From assembly GCA_900754745.1 (NCBI GenBank), contig CAAEEB010000103.1, forward strand, positions 104,942 to 168,941: a stretch of 64,000 nucleotides of DNA, read 5' to 3'. The stretch is from an uncultured Collinsella sp. (lineage in GTDB: Bacteria; Actinomycetota; Coriobacteriia; Coriobacteriales; Coriobacteriaceae). Positions 19,312 to 28,789 of the stretch are shown in pieces. Below the pieces are notes generated by a model. That model saw only the letters and a list, made by a program, of their open reading frames with translations, did not search any database and was not told the DNA's origin. Position 1 is the stretch's first letter, and every line of letters begins with the position of its first letter. A program made the translations under genes and the position numbers.

Positions 19312-20607
19312 CTACTGGTTGTCAGCGGCCGAGAAATCGATATCGAAGGAGGAAACGGCCCAACCGATATGGTTGTCGGAGCGCACGAATTTAACGGTGT
19401 ACTCCTGTTCGCCGCCCTTGGACAGCGAAGCCTTCACCTTGGCGGTGGTCTCGGTCATGGACTGATCCATACCCTCGATGGAGACGGTGGCGCCCTGCGG
19501 GATCGAGGAGATGATCATCGCCTTGGCGTCCTCGGACAGGCTCGAGGCCAGGCAGGACTCGGCCTTGGCGGTATCGCCGTCGCCAGCAGCCTGGAACAGG
19601 TCGGTGATGACGGACTCCTGCGAGGGGTAGCCCATGCCGCGCGTATAAGCATAGCCAAGACCGCCGGCAGCGATCACGATGAGCAGAAGCAGTACCAGGA
19701 AGATCTTGAGACCCGTGTGGCGGTGGCGACGACGAACCTTGGCCTGCTTGCGGTCCTGCTGGACCATCTCGGACTCGGACAGCGTAAAGAAGCCGGTGTC
19801 AGAGGGGTCGGGCATAAACTGACCGGTCGCGCCCGTGGGATCGAGCGGGTCGACAGCGGGAGCGTCCATCGCGGGAGCCGGGGCCGTGGACATGGCCGTC
19901 TGGGCCGAAAGCGCGGCGAGCGAATCGTGCACGCGGGCAAGCTCGTCGGCCTGCTCGGGCGTGAGCTGGTAGATACCGTCGGCGGTAGCGGCGTTAAAGG
20001 CATCGAGCGCATCGGAGGGACGGCCGGCGGCGGAAAGCGCTTGGCCCATGCCGGCGTTGAGGGCGCGCGTATCGTCGCGCGGGCCGGCAAAGTCGATAGC
20101 CGTGCGGTAGGTCTCAACGGCGTCCGCGGGGCGGCCGAGCTTGATGAAGCAGCGGCCCAGATCGCCGAGGGCGGCGGCAGGAGCCGGGTTGGCGCCGTCG
20201 ATGGCAGCCTGACGGAAGGCAGTACCGGCGTTGGCAAAGTCGCCCGACTGGAACAGTGCGTTGCCCAGACCCAGGTAGGCCTTAAAAGGCGTGGCGTAGG
20301 AAGCGTCCTGGGTAGCTGCAGAGAACGCCTGGGCGGCCGTGGTGTAGTCGCCCACCGCGGCGAGTGCCTTGCCGCGGTTGGTGAGCAGGGCGCCGCGCTT
20401 GCCATAGGCGCCGTCGTTGAGGGCTGCGGCGTAGGCCTCGGCGGCCTCGGCATACATGCCCAGATGCATCAGGGCGTTGCCGCGCAGGTGGTCGGCCTCA
20501 CCCATGATCTCGTTGGGAGTCTTTGCCGCGCCAAGCATCTGGGCGGCAGCGGAAAAATCACCCGCGCGATAAGCGGCGCGGCCCTGTTGGATCAGCTGGC
20601 TATTCAA
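19312..20607 (-). CDS. TPR-repeat membrane protein
   Basis: 431-aa protein with about six tetratricopeptide-like repeats in the first 230 residues (AAYRAGDFSAAAQML, LGLGNALFQSGDFANAGTAF, AALGDLGRCFIKLGRPADAV). A proline/alanine linker, a basic stretch (RRRHRH) and one membrane helix (about 301-322) follow. The remaining 108 residues would lie outside the cell and contain two predicted beta-rich modules. The topology puts a scaffold domain inside the cell and a sensor or binding domain outside. TTG start with GGGGA upstream. Specific function not recognised. Confidence 0.75.
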   Translation of the reverse strand: MNSQLIQQGRAAYRAGDFSAAAQMLGAAKTPNEIMGEADHLRGNALMHLGMYAEAAEAYAAALNDGAYGKRGALLTNRGKALAAVGDYTTAAQAFSAATQDASYATPFKAYLGLGNALFQSGDFANAGTAFRQAAIDGANPAPAAALGDLGRCFIKLGRPADAVETYRTAIDFAGPRDDTRALNAGMGQALSAAGRPSDALDAFNAATADGIYQLTPEQADELARVHDSLAALSAQTAMSTAPAPAMDAPAVDPLDPTGATGQFMPDPSDTGFFTLSESEMVQQDRKQAKVRRRHRHTGLKIFLVLLLLIVIAAGGLGYAYTRGMGYPSQESVITDLFQAAGDGDTAKAESCLASSLSEDAKAMIISSIPQGATVSIEGMDQSMTETTAKVKASLSKGGEQEYTVKFVRSDNHIGWAVSSFDIDFSAADNQ

Positions 20608-20618
20608 GGAAGTCCCCT

Positions 20619-21161
20619 TTACTCGTGAACGATCTCGACATGAACGATCTCGTCGCCGGCGCGCAGCTGCGAGATGACGTCGAGGCCCTCGACCGTGGTG
20701 CCAAAGACGGTATAGCCGGAGTCGAGGTTGTGCTGGGCACCCAGGCAGAAGTAGAACTGCGAGCCCGCGGAATCGGGATCCATGGAGCGAGCCATGGCAA
20801 GCGCGCCGTCAACATGGCTGTTGCGCGGATTGGTGGCAAACTCGCCCTTGATGCAGTAGCCGGGACCGCCGGTACCGGGCATGCCGTCGGGACCCTCAAG
20901 GCCGGCAGCGACGTCGGCGCCGGACATATCGCGGGTATTGGGGTCGCCGCCCTGGATCACAAAGCCGGGCACATAGCGATGGAACTTAAGGCCGTCATAA
21001 AAGCCCATAGTGGAAAGCTCGCAGAAGTTCGCCACATGGATGGGGGCGCCCTCACCGTCAAACTTGACCTTGATGGTGCCCTTCGACGTCTCGATCACCG
21101 CGCATTCGTCACCGACGAGCTGGTACTCGGGCGTATAGAGCTCTTTCTTAAAACCAAACAT
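20619..21161 (-). CDS. Peptidyl-prolyl cis-trans isomerase, cyclophilin type
   Basis: Cyclophilin (180 aa) accelerating proline isomerisation during folding. Active-site motifs are visible: FHRYVPGFVIQGGDP, GALAMARSMDPDSAGSQFYF (Arg, Gln and Phe positions conserved) and TVFGTTVEGLDVI. No signal peptide, so it is probably cytoplasmic. The frame is open up to 21230, but GAGGAAGG lies just before the ATG at 21159-21161, which is taken as the start. Confidence 0.93.
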   Translation of the reverse strand: MFGFKKELYTPEYQLVGDECAVIETSKGTIKVKFDGEGAPIHVANFCELSTMGFYDGLKFHRYVPGFVIQGGDPNTRDMSGADVAAGLEGPDGMPGTGGPGYCIKGEFATNPRNSHVDGALAMARSMDPDSAGSQFYFCLGAQHNLDSGYTVFGTTVEGLDVISQLRAGDEIVHVEIVHE

Positions 21162-21266
21162 GTGGTTCCTTCCTCGTGCGTTTAAAGCATATTTGTACGA
21201 ATTGTAGCAATAAGCACGGGCTTCCATCAATTGCGCACGCAGGTTATGCCGCCGGAGGGCAACAAA

Positions 21267-22421
21267 TTACGAACGCTGCTGCGGCCTCCAGGCGCTCACG
21301 TTGGCGTCGTACTGGTTAAGCGCGCTGTTGCCGCCTTGCGCGATGGGCGCCAGGATCTCACTCTGACGGGCGCTCAGCGACTCGCCGTCGGGAATGGACA
21401 GCGAGATATCCCAGCTCTGGCAGATCACGTCGACACGCTCGCACATCCACTGGGCAAGCTGCTTTAGATGATCGATGTCCTCCGCATAGACCGTGTCGTC
21501 CTGAACCTTAAGGTTGTTGAGCTCATCCTGGGTCTTTTTAATCTGATCGCGTAGGGCATAGGCGCTCTGCGACAGCTCCTGGCGGGTGGAGAGCGGCGTA
21601 CGCAGATAGCCGTTATTAAACGAATCGATGACCTCGCCGATCTGGTCATCGTCGCTGTACGACACGATGGTCTGGTACAGGCCGTCGAGCCTGGTGTAGA
21701 GCTGGTCGTCGGTTAAGACGGTCTCCTCCTGAACGACCTCGGACGCATCCTCTTGCTTGGACTCTTTCTCGGTGGCCTCGCCCTTTTGGCGCGACGGGAA
21801 GGTGGTCTTGGCGGCCTGGCCAAACTGGTCGTAGAAGCCGGGCATGACGCCCATGGGGTCGGCAGTCACAAACCAATACGCACCACCGCACACGGCGGCG
21901 AGCACCGCGATGACGATGAGCGGTTTAGGGATATGGCGCTTGTGCTTGTGATAGGCATCCTCGTCGGGGTGGACCTTGCGCTTAGGCTTTTGCTTTTTGG
22001 GCTGGGCATCATCGCGCAGGGACACCGGCGTGGGGATATCGACCTTGGGGATGCCAAAGTCCTTATCGAAGGCAGGCAGCACGCAGGTCTCGTTGGGGTC
22101 GGCTGCGTCGGAGAGCACCGCGGCGGCAGATGCCGGCGCGTGGGGCACCTCGGTATCGATCTGCTCCTGCGTCAGGCGAGGAAAGCCGGCCGTGCGCCCT
22201 GCGGCCAAGTCGGATGCGGCCGCGTCCTCGGAAAGGATGCCCGGCGCGGGGCGTCCACACTTGGGACAGGTACGGTCATGCGGGGACAGACGGGCGCCGC
22301 AGCCGTCGCAGAACACGAACTCGGTATGCTCGGGGCCATCGCCCGGACCAACGTATGCGTTGCAATAGGGGCAGAACGAGGCGCCGTCCTCGATGGTCTT
22401 TAGGCAATGCGGGCAGATCAC
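21267..22421 (-). CDS. Zinc-ribbon membrane protein
   Basis: 384-aa protein with two N-terminal zinc ribbons (CPHC...CPYC and CDGC...CPKC within the first 60 residues), a long polar linker, a basic segment (KPKRKVHPDEDAYHKHKRH) and one membrane helix (about 176-193). The outer C-terminal domain is helical and rich in Gln/Asp/Ser (TRLDGLYQTIVSYSDDDQ). The GTG at 22419-22421 is preceded by AGAGG at 5-nt spacing; the frame itself opens at a TTG at 22451 without a good RBS. Such single-pass zinc-ribbon proteins are common and uncharacterised. Confidence 0.7.
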   Translation of the reverse strand: MICPHCLKTIEDGASFCPYCNAYVGPGDGPEHTEFVFCDGCGARLSPHDRTCPKCGRPAPGILSEDAAASDLAAGRTAGFPRLTQEQIDTEVPHAPASAAAVLSDAADPNETCVLPAFDKDFGIPKVDIPTPVSLRDDAQPKKQKPKRKVHPDEDAYHKHKRHIPKPLIVIAVLAAVCGGAYWFVTADPMGVMPGFYDQFGQAAKTTFPSRQKGEATEKESKQEDASEVVQEETVLTDDQLYTRLDGLYQTIVSYSDDDQIGEVIDSFNNGYLRTPLSTRQELSQSAYALRDQIKKTQDELNNLKVQDDTVYAEDIDHLKQLAQWMCERVDVICQSWDISLSIPDGESLSARQSEILAPIAQGGNSALNQYDANVSAWRPQQRS

Positions 22422-22521
22422 GGCATCCTCTTTCCGAAGCAATTCAAACAATTGAGGTTAGAGCATAACATCGACACGGCCCCACAAGCGCAAGGCACCA
22501 ATTCAACATCGCCGCTCACCT

Positions 22522-22594
22522 CTAAGTTGCGGTGAAATAGGGACTGAATAGGAGGTTAAAACGCTTAAACAGTCCCTATTTCACCGCAACTTAG
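22522..22594. repeat. Long perfect inverted repeat (25-bp arms)
   Basis: Arms 22522-22546 and 22570-22594 are perfect reverse complements around a 23-nt loop. The arms carry TAGGGACT next to a ggtgaaa/tttcacc block. It lies in the gap between the P-type ATPase stop (22608) and the zinc-ribbon gene, where it could act as a terminator hairpin or be a palindromic intergenic repeat. No T-run adjoins it on the minus strand. Confidence 0.8.
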
Positions 22595-22607
22595 GGAGGC
22601 GTTGGGG

Positions 22608-25346
22608 CTAGTCTTTCTTTACGGGCTTATTCTTCTTGCTGGGCATCGATACCTTGATGCCCTGGGCCGATTTGGTCACGCGGGAGCGCTTGGCAACGGC
22701 GCCCTTCTTTTTCTTGGGCTGGGCCTGGGCCACGCCCTCGAGTGCACGGGCCTCGGCCTCGCGGACAGTGCGCGCCTCACGGCGCTGCGCCATATCGGCG
22801 GCAACGCGCTTGGCAAAACGCCCGGCGGTCGATCCCGTCGAGCTCACCTTGCCGCCGCCGCGACCCAGGCGAACGCGCACGCCACGGCCAAAGCCGGTAG
22901 CCGCATGACGGCGACGGGGCTTAAGCGAGTCCATCATCGTGGCAAGCTTAAAGAACACCGCGCAGGTAAAGACGATGATAACCGCCAAAATGACCATCTG
23001 ACCCATCGACAGGTTGGCGATGGACAGCAGCTCCGGGAACCCGATAACGCCCGTCAAAATACCGGCGACGACAAACACGAAAAGCACCACGCGCAAGGGC
23101 GTGAGCGGCTGCGAGATGCGCCAGATCAGGCTGACACTCGCCGCGCACGACGTGAGCAGGCACATGGTCGAAAGCGTAAGCTGGCTAAAGCCAAATACGC
23201 GCGCCACAAAGATATCGAGCGCCGCGGCCAAAATGACCGCAATCGACGCCGGCAGCGCACGCTTAAGCACGTTGGTCAAGAACGACCCCTTCACGCGGGC
23301 GTTGTTGGGCTCCAGGCCCAGCACAAAGCCCGGCGCGCCGATGCAAAAGAAGTTGATGAGCGTCATCTGAATGGGCTCGAATGGATACGGCGGCAGCGCG
23401 ATGCACAGCGCCGCCAGGCCCATCGAGAAAAGCGTCTTGGTCAGAAAGAGCGCGGCAGAGCGCTGCAGGTTATTGATAGAACGACGGCCCTCGGCCACCA
23501 CAGCGGGCATCGAGGCAAAGTCATTATCGACGAGCACGATCTCGGCCACATTACGTGCGGCATCGGAGCCGGCGGCCATCGCCACGGAGCAGTCGGCCTC
23601 CTTGAGCGCTAGCACGTCGTTGACGCCGTCGCCCGTCATGGCCACGGTGTGCCCGCGGCGTTTGAGCGCCTGTACGAGCTCGCGCTTCTGCTGCGGCGTC
23701 ACACGCCCAAAGACGTGGTAACGGTCCACTGCCGCATCAATCTTGGACGGCGTATCGAGGGTTGTCGCGTCCACGTAAGCATCGGCGCCCGGCACGCCCA
23801 CCACGCGCGCGATCGACGACACTGTACGCGGGTCGTCGCCGCTGATCACGTTGAGGGTCACACCCTGCTCGTTAAAGTAGCCGATAGTCTCGGCTGCCGA
23901 GGTACGAATCTCGTCACGGATGGTCACAAAACCCACGGGCTCGGCCTCGCCCACCATATCGCCGTCTGGTGTAAAGCCGTCCACGCGCGCGACCACAAGC
24001 ACGCGGCAGGTATCGGCAAGCTCGGCGACACGGTTCTCGACCTGTGAAAACACACGGTCCGAAAGCACAAACTGCGCGGCGCCCATCACATAGGAGCCCT
24101 GCGCAAACGACGCGCCGCTCCACTTTTTTGACGACGAGAACGGAATGACTGACAGCGGCTCGGACACCTCGACCGGGCGATCGGCGTAGTAGTTGAGCAG
24201 CGCCTGGCAGGTCTCGTTGGCATCTGCCGAGGTCGCACGCGCCACGTTGGCGAGCGCAAAGTCGAGCACCGTGGTCTCGACGGGGGCAGCCGCCTCGTCC
24301 GAGTCCGCGCCAAAGCCAACACCCTCAACAGGCAGCGGGTAGGTGCCCTCGACCTCCATACGGCCCGAGGTAATGGTGCCCGTCTTGTCCAGGCACAGCA
24401 CGTCGACGCGCGCGAGCGTCTCGATGCAGTAGAGCTGCTGTGCCAGCACCTTGCGACGCGCCAGGCGCACCGTGGCGATCGCGAGCACCGACGAGGTCAG
24501 CAGCACCAGGCCCTGCGGAATCATGCCCAGCAGGGCACCCACCGTGGACAGCAGCGCCGAAGAAGGCACACGACCAGCCAGCAGCTCGGAGAAGCACCAG
24601 GAAAGCGCGCTATCACCCGGGGTTCCCGCGGCATCCCACAGCTCGCTCACACTCGAGGAAAAGAGCGCCAGACCAAGCGGAATCATGATAATGCTCGCGA
24701 ACCGCACGATGGCGTTCAGCGCGTTCATGATCTCGGAGTTGACCTTTTTGACGTACTTGGCCTCGTTGTTGATCTTTGCCACGTAGTTATCGGCGCCGAC
24801 ATGGATCACGCGGGCGCGCAGCAGGCCCGAGTCGAGAAAGCTGCCGCTCATGAGCTCGGAGCCGGGCTGTTTCTTGATGAGGTCGCTCTCGCCCGTCAGC
24901 AGGCTCTCGTTGACGAGCGCCTCGCCCGACACCACCACGGCGTCGGCGGGAATCTGGTCGCCACGCCCCAGGCGAATGATATCGTCGAGCACGATCTGGT
25001 CCAAGTCGAGCTCCACCTCGGCGCCGTCGCGCACCGCGATGGCCTTCTTAGAGGTGAGCAGCGTAAGCTTGTCGACCATCCGCTTGGAACGCATGGACTG
25101 AATGACGCCAATTGCCGTGTTCAAGAACACCACGAACAGGAACGTCAGGTTCTTAAACGAACCGGTCAGCAACACCAAAATCGCCAAGACCACGTTGATC
25201 AAGTTGAACAGCGTGCAGAGGTTCTCGATGATGAGCTCGCGGACCGACTTGGTCTTGAGCTCCATGTTGCGGTTGATCTTACCGGCGGCGATGCGCTCCT
25301 CGACCTCGGTGGTCGAGAGTCCGCGCTCGATATCCGTTGTTGCCAT
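22608..25346 (-). CDS. Cation-transporting P-type ATPase (CtpE-like)
   Basis: P-type ATPase of 912 aa with the usual order: actuator TGES motif (LLTGESDLI), membrane-centre IPQGLVLLTS, phosphorylation motif CLDKTGTITSG, and hinge MTGDGVNDVLALKEADCS. About ten membrane segments are visible. The GMIPQGL-ATVRLARRK-ETLARVDVLC arrangement resembles actinobacterial CtpE and streptococcal CaxP, which move Ca2+; the ion is therefore inferred. The last 100 residues are a highly basic tail (Lys/Arg/Ala-rich). The open frame runs upstream into tRNA-Arg, so the ATG at 25344-25346 is taken as the start; the ATG at 25358 is possible. Confidence 0.88.
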   Translation of the reverse strand: MATTDIERGLSTTEVEERIAAGKINRNMELKTKSVRELIIENLCTLFNLINVVLAILVLLTGSFKNLTFLFVVFLNTAIGVIQSMRSKRMVDKLTLLTSKKAIAVRDGAEVELDLDQIVLDDIIRLGRGDQIPADAVVVSGEALVNESLLTGESDLIKKQPGSELMSGSFLDSGLLRARVIHVGADNYVAKINNEAKYVKKVNSEIMNALNAIVRFASIIMIPLGLALFSSSVSELWDAAGTPGDSALSWCFSELLAGRVPSSALLSTVGALLGMIPQGLVLLTSSVLAIATVRLARRKVLAQQLYCIETLARVDVLCLDKTGTITSGRMEVEGTYPLPVEGVGFGADSDEAAAPVETTVLDFALANVARATSADANETCQALLNYYADRPVEVSEPLSVIPFSSSKKWSGASFAQGSYVMGAAQFVLSDRVFSQVENRVAELADTCRVLVVARVDGFTPDGDMVGEAEPVGFVTIRDEIRTSAAETIGYFNEQGVTLNVISGDDPRTVSSIARVVGVPGADAYVDATTLDTPSKIDAAVDRYHVFGRVTPQQKRELVQALKRRGHTVAMTGDGVNDVLALKEADCSVAMAAGSDAARNVAEIVLVDNDFASMPAVVAEGRRSINNLQRSAALFLTKTLFSMGLAALCIALPPYPFEPIQMTLINFFCIGAPGFVLGLEPNNARVKGSFLTNVLKRALPASIAVILAAALDIFVARVFGFSQLTLSTMCLLTSCAASVSLIWRISQPLTPLRVVLFVFVVAGILTGVIGFPELLSIANLSMGQMVILAVIIVFTCAVFFKLATMMDSLKPRRRHAATGFGRGVRVRLGRGGGKVSSTGSTAGRFAKRVAADMAQRREARTVREAEARALEGVAQAQPKKKKGAVAKRSRVTKSAQGIKVSMPSKKNKPVKKD

Positions 25347-25421
25347 ACCACGTCCCATCACGTCGCGTCGGTATAAGAAAACCGCCCGGACCATGCGAGG
25401 TTCGGACGGTCTTACGTTCGA

Positions 25422-25498
25422 TGGTGCCCCATGTTGGATTCGAACCAACGGCCTTCTGCTCCGGAGGCAGACGCTCTAATCCCCTGAGCTAATAGGGC
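25422..25498 (-). tRNA. tRNA-Arg (anticodon CCG)
   Basis: A complete cloverleaf folds from the minus strand: acceptor GCCCTAT/ATGGGGC, D-arm GCTC/GAGC, anticodon stem TCTGC/GCAGA with loop CTCCGGA (anticodon CCG, reading CGG), T-arm GTTGG/CCAAC with TTCGAAT, and an encoded CCA end at 25422-25424. It lies upstream of the P-type ATPase. No integrase or attachment-site duplication is visible beside it. Confidence 0.95.
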
Positions 25499-25509
25499 GA
25501 ACGGTAGGC

Positions 25510-25539
25510 ATTATACCCAAGTGCGACACGGGCTAACAA
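25510..25539 (-). promoter_or_regulatory. Promoter of tRNA-Arg
   Basis: On the minus strand a TTGTTA (complement of 25534-25539) is spaced 18 nt from a perfect TATAAT (complement of 25510-25515), 11 nt upstream of the tRNA 5' end. The position and -10 match are strong. Confidence 0.75.
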
Positions 25540-25644
25540 AATAATAGAAAAAGCTTTGCAATTACGTGGGAGACGCGCCGCGACGGCGCGCTTTAGGCGG
25601 CAAAAGCGAGTCAGATAGTATAAACTCTCATGCACATATATATA

Positions 25645-25669
25645 ACGGCTCGCGATGCGGGCCGTTTTT
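25645..25669 (+). terminator. Intrinsic terminator/attenuator ahead of the aromatic operon
   Basis: Stem acggctcgc/gcgggccgt (25645-25653 with 25657-25665, one mismatch pair, loop gat) followed by TTTTT, 33 nt before the aroF ATG. A second GC-rich hairpin (74-80/84-90 of the 25500s) lies upstream. Since no plus-strand gene precedes it, it may attenuate aroF transcription rather than end another gene. No T-box or leader-peptide motif was recognised. Confidence 0.6.
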
Positions 25670-25702
25670 GCAAGGGCTATCCATCGAGGTGAGAGGCACA
25701 CC

Positions 25703-26728
25703 ATGATTGCGATTTTAAAGCAGAGCGCCAGCGACGAGGCCGTCAGCCACATCGTCAGCTGGATCGAGAAAAAGGGACTCAAGACCGACGTCTCGCGCGG
25801 CGAGAACGAGACCATCATCGGCCTGGTGGGCGACACGACCAAGATCGACCCGTTCCTGCTCGAGTCCATGGACGTCGTCGAGCGCGTGCAACGCGTCTCC
25901 GAGCCGTTCAAGCGCGCCAACCGCAAGTTCCACCCCGAGGACTCCGTCATCGACTGCGGCCACGACGTCAAGATCGGCGGCGACCAGTTCCAGGTCATCG
26001 CCGGCCCCTGCTCCGTCGAGGGCGAGAACCTCATCCGCATCGCCCGCCGCGTAAAGGCCGCCGGCGCCACGATGCTGCGCGGCGGCGCCTACAAGCCCCG
26101 CACCTCCCCGTACGCCTACCAGGGCATGGGTCCCGCCGGACTGGACCTGCTGTGCGAGGCATCCGCCGAGCTCGACATGCCGATCGTCACCGAGATCATG
26201 GACCCGCGCGACGTGCAGGTTTTCCTCGACAAGAAGATCGACGTCATGCAGATTGGCGCTCGCAACGCCCAGAACTTCCCCCTGCTCAAGGAGGTCGGCA
26301 AGACGCAGACCCCGATCCTGCTCAAGCGCGGCATGTCCGGCACCGTCGACGAGCTGCTTATGGCAGCCGAGTACATCATGAGCGAGGGCAACGACAACGT
26401 CATCCTGTGCGAGCGCGGCATTCGCACCTTCGAGACCCGCACCCGCAACACCTTCGACCTCAACGCCGTGCCGGTGCTGCACCACCTGTCGCACCTGCCC
26501 GTCGTCGCCGACCCCAGCCACGCCACCGGCTACACCCGCTACGTTGAGCCCATGGCGCTCGCCGCGACCGCCTGCGGCGCCAACGGTCTGGAGATCGAGG
26601 TCCACGACGACCCGAGCCGCGCTTGGTCCGACGGCGCTCAGGCCCTCACCCCCGACCAGTTCGACGACACCATGCGCCGCATCCGCGCCATCCGCGAGGT
26701 CGTCTGCCAAGAGACCGTTCAGGAGTAG
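25703..26728 (+). CDS. aroF: 3-deoxy-7-phosphoheptulonate synthase (DAHP synthase)
   Basis: First step of the shikimate pathway: erythrose 4-phosphate plus phosphoenolpyruvate to DAHP. 341 aa. The first 70 residues form the ferredoxin-like regulatory domain found in Thermotoga-type (AroA-beta) enzymes, where tyrosine binds; feedback control by tyrosine is therefore plausible. Catalytic motifs are AGPCSVE, KPRTSPYAYQG, CERGIRTFET and VVADPSHATG. The ATG at 25703 has GAGAGG upstream; the open frame starts earlier at 25655. It leads the operon and its stop overlaps the tyrA ribosome binding site. Confidence 0.96.
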   Translation: MIAILKQSASDEAVSHIVSWIEKKGLKTDVSRGENETIIGLVGDTTKIDPFLLESMDVVERVQRVSEPFKRANRKFHPEDSVIDCGHDVKIGGDQFQVIAGPCSVEGENLIRIARRVKAAGATMLRGGAYKPRTSPYAYQGMGPAGLDLLCEASAELDMPIVTEIMDPRDVQVFLDKKIDVMQIGARNAQNFPLLKEVGKTQTPILLKRGMSGTVDELLMAAEYIMSEGNDNVILCERGIRTFETRTRNTFDLNAVPVLHHLSHLPVVADPSHATGYTRYVEPMALAATACGANGLEIEVHDDPSRAWSDGAQALTPDQFDDTMRRIRAIREVVCQETVQE

Positions 26729-26731
26729 GCC

Positions 26732-27646
26732 ATGGGTACGGTGAGAAACGCACGCGTTAACCAGGGCGGCCCCAAGTGCGCCGGTATCGTGGGCCTGGGC
26801 CTCATCGGCGGTAGCTTTGCCCGCGGTTATGCGCAGGCGGGCGTCCGCGTGCTGGCCTGGGACCCCGACGACGACGTCATGACGGCCGCCAGCATGGGCA
26901 CCGTTGCCGGCGAGCTCAACGACGAGACGCTCGGCGAATGCGACATCATCGTCCTGGCATGCTACCCCGAGGCCTGCATCGAGTGGCTCGAGACGCACGC
27001 CCAGGCACTCGCCGACGCCACCGACACCGAGGCCATCATGGGCCCCGTGGTGATCGACACCGTGGGCGTCAAGGGCATCGTGTGCGAGCGCGCCTTTAAG
27101 CTTGCCCGCGAGCACGGTTTTTACTTTGTGGGCGCGCATCCCATGGCGGGCACGCAGTTCTCGGGCTACGCGCACTCCCGCGCCGACCTGTTCCAGGGCG
27201 CACCGCTCGTGCTCGTACCGCCCGCAGTGGACGACGCGCTTAAGCTGGAGCTTTTGGGCCAGGTGCGCGAGATGGTACGCCCCTTAGGCTTTGGCAAGTT
27301 CAGCGTAACGAGCGCCGCCGAGCACGACCGCGTCATCGCCTTTACGAGCCAGCTCGCGCACGTCGTCTCCAACGCCTATGTTAAGAGCCCGACCGCTCAG
27401 GTCCATCACGGCTTTTCGGCCGGCAGCTACCGCGACCTCACCCGCGTGGCGCATCTCAATCCGCAGATGTGGTCCGAGCTCATGATCGACGACGCCGATG
27501 CGCTCGCCTTCGAGATTGACCATCTGATCGAATCGCTCGGCGCCTACAGTCGCGCCCTTAAGGACCGCGACCAGCGCTATCTGGAGAATCTCCTTGCCGA
27601 GGGCGACCGCATCAAGCGCGCGCTCGACGACGAGGCCTCCCACTAG
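26732..27646 (+). CDS. tyrA: Prephenate dehydrogenase
   Basis: Oxidative decarboxylation of prephenate to 4-hydroxyphenylpyruvate for tyrosine. 304 aa with an N-terminal NAD-binding Rossmann motif IVGLGLIGGSFARGYAQAG, the family motif GAHPMAGTQFSGY, and FTSQLAHVVSNAY in the helical dimerisation domain. No ACT domain is attached, so it lacks the built-in tyrosine sensor of longer TyrA proteins. GGAGTAGG just before the ATG overlaps the aroF stop. Confidence 0.94.
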   Translation: MGTVRNARVNQGGPKCAGIVGLGLIGGSFARGYAQAGVRVLAWDPDDDVMTAASMGTVAGELNDETLGECDIIVLACYPEACIEWLETHAQALADATDTEAIMGPVVIDTVGVKGIVCERAFKLAREHGFYFVGAHPMAGTQFSGYAHSRADLFQGAPLVLVPPAVDDALKLELLGQVREMVRPLGFGKFSVTSAAEHDRVIAFTSQLAHVVSNAYVKSPTAQVHHGFSAGSYRDLTRVAHLNPQMWSELMIDDADALAFEIDHLIESLGAYSRALKDRDQRYLENLLAEGDRIKRALDDEASH

Positions 27647-27682
27647 ACCACCCATCACGCCAGGTCGAAAGGACCGAAGCTT

Positions 27683-28789
27683 ATGGCGATTACCATCGAT
27701 ATCGACACCGCACGCCCCTACCAGGTGCATGTGGGCACGTTTTTGCTGGAGCAGGCTGGCCCACTCGTACGCGCCACCGCCGGCGGCACCCGTGCCGTCA
27801 TCGTGACGGACACCAATGTAGGCCCCCTCTACCAGATGCCCGTTAAGCAGAGCCTCGAATCCGCAGGCTACGAGGTGAGCATCTGCACCTTCGAGGCCGG
27901 CGAGGCCCATAAGCGTGCCGAGACCTACGTTGGCATTTTGGAGTTTGTGGCCGAGCACGAGCTTTCGCGCTCCGACGTGATCGTGGCGCTCGGCGGCGGC
28001 GTCGTGGGCGACGTGGCGGGCTTTGTGGCCGCCACCTACATGCGCGGCTGCAAATTTGTGCAGATTCCCACAAGCCTGCTCGCCATGGTGGATTCGTCGG
28101 TCGGCGGCAAGACGGCCATCGACCTGGCAGCCGGCAAGAACCTGGCCGGTGCCTTTTGGCAGCCGAGCGTGGTCATCGCCGACGTGGGATGCCTTGCCAC
28201 CCTCACGCCCGAGCAGTTCGCCGACGGCTGCGGCGAGGTCGTCAAGCACGCCGTGATCGCCGACCCCGAGCTCTTCGCCGAGCTGGAGAAGACCCCGCTC
28301 ACGCTTGAGCTGCTGAACCGCGACGTGGCCCGTGTGGCGCTCATCATCGCCCGCAATATCGACATTAAGCGCGCCGTGGTCGTTGCCGACGAGCGCGAAA
28401 CCAATCAGCGCAAGCTCCTCAACTTTGGACACAGCGCCGGACACGCCGTCGAGGCCTGCGAGCACTTTGAGCTCGGCCACGGCAACTGCGTGTCGATCGG
28501 CATGGGCATCATAACGCGTGCCGCGGCCCTGCATGGCGTATGCGATGCCGGGCTGCCCGCTCGTATTGAGGAGCTCTGCGCCCGCCACGGCCTCAAGACC
28601 CGCTGCGACCTAGATGCCGATGCCGTCTTTGCCGAGGCGCTCCACGACAAAAAGCGCACGGGCGACACCATCGACCTGGTGATTCCGCACGACATTGGCC
28701 GTTGCAGCATCGACCGCACGCCGCTTTCCACCTTCCACGATTTGATTGCCGAGGGCCTCGGCCAGAAGGGAGACGCATCCGTATGCTAG
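27683..28789 (+). CDS. aroB: 3-dehydroquinate synthase
   Basis: Second step of the shikimate pathway, cyclising DAHP to 3-dehydroquinate with NAD+ and a metal. 368 aa. Motifs: VALGGGVVGDVAGFVAATYM, LLAMVDSSVGGKTAIDLAAG, DGCGEVVKHAVI and LLNFGHSAGHAVEACE, which hold the NAD-binding and metal-binding residues. Start ATG with AAAGGACCG upstream. Its 3' end overlaps aroA by 7 nt. Confidence 0.97.
   Translation: MAITIDIDTARPYQVHVGTFLLEQAGPLVRATAGGTRAVIVTDTNVGPLYQMPVKQSLESAGYEVSICTFEAGEAHKRAETYVGILEFVAEHELSRSDVIVALGGGVVGDVAGFVAATYMRGCKFVQIPTSLLAMVDSSVGGKTAIDLAAGKNLAGAFWQPSVVIADVGCLATLTPEQFADGCGEVVKHAVIADPELFAELEKTPLTLELLNRDVARVALIIARNIDIKRAVVVADERETNQRKLLNFGHSAGHAVEACEHFELGHGNCVSIGMGIITRAAALHGVCDAGLPARIEELCARHGLKTRCDLDADAVFAEALHDKKRTGDTIDLVIPHDIGRCSIDRTPLSTFHDLIAEGLGQKGDASVC

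Noticed and set aside
25347-25448. Upstream extension of the P-type ATPase frame
   Set aside because: It reads through tRNA-Arg (25422-25498), so translation must start downstream of it.
25422-25498. tRNA-Arg as an integration site
   Set aside because: No integrase gene and no repeat of the tRNA 3' end nearby; flanking genes are ordinary core genes.
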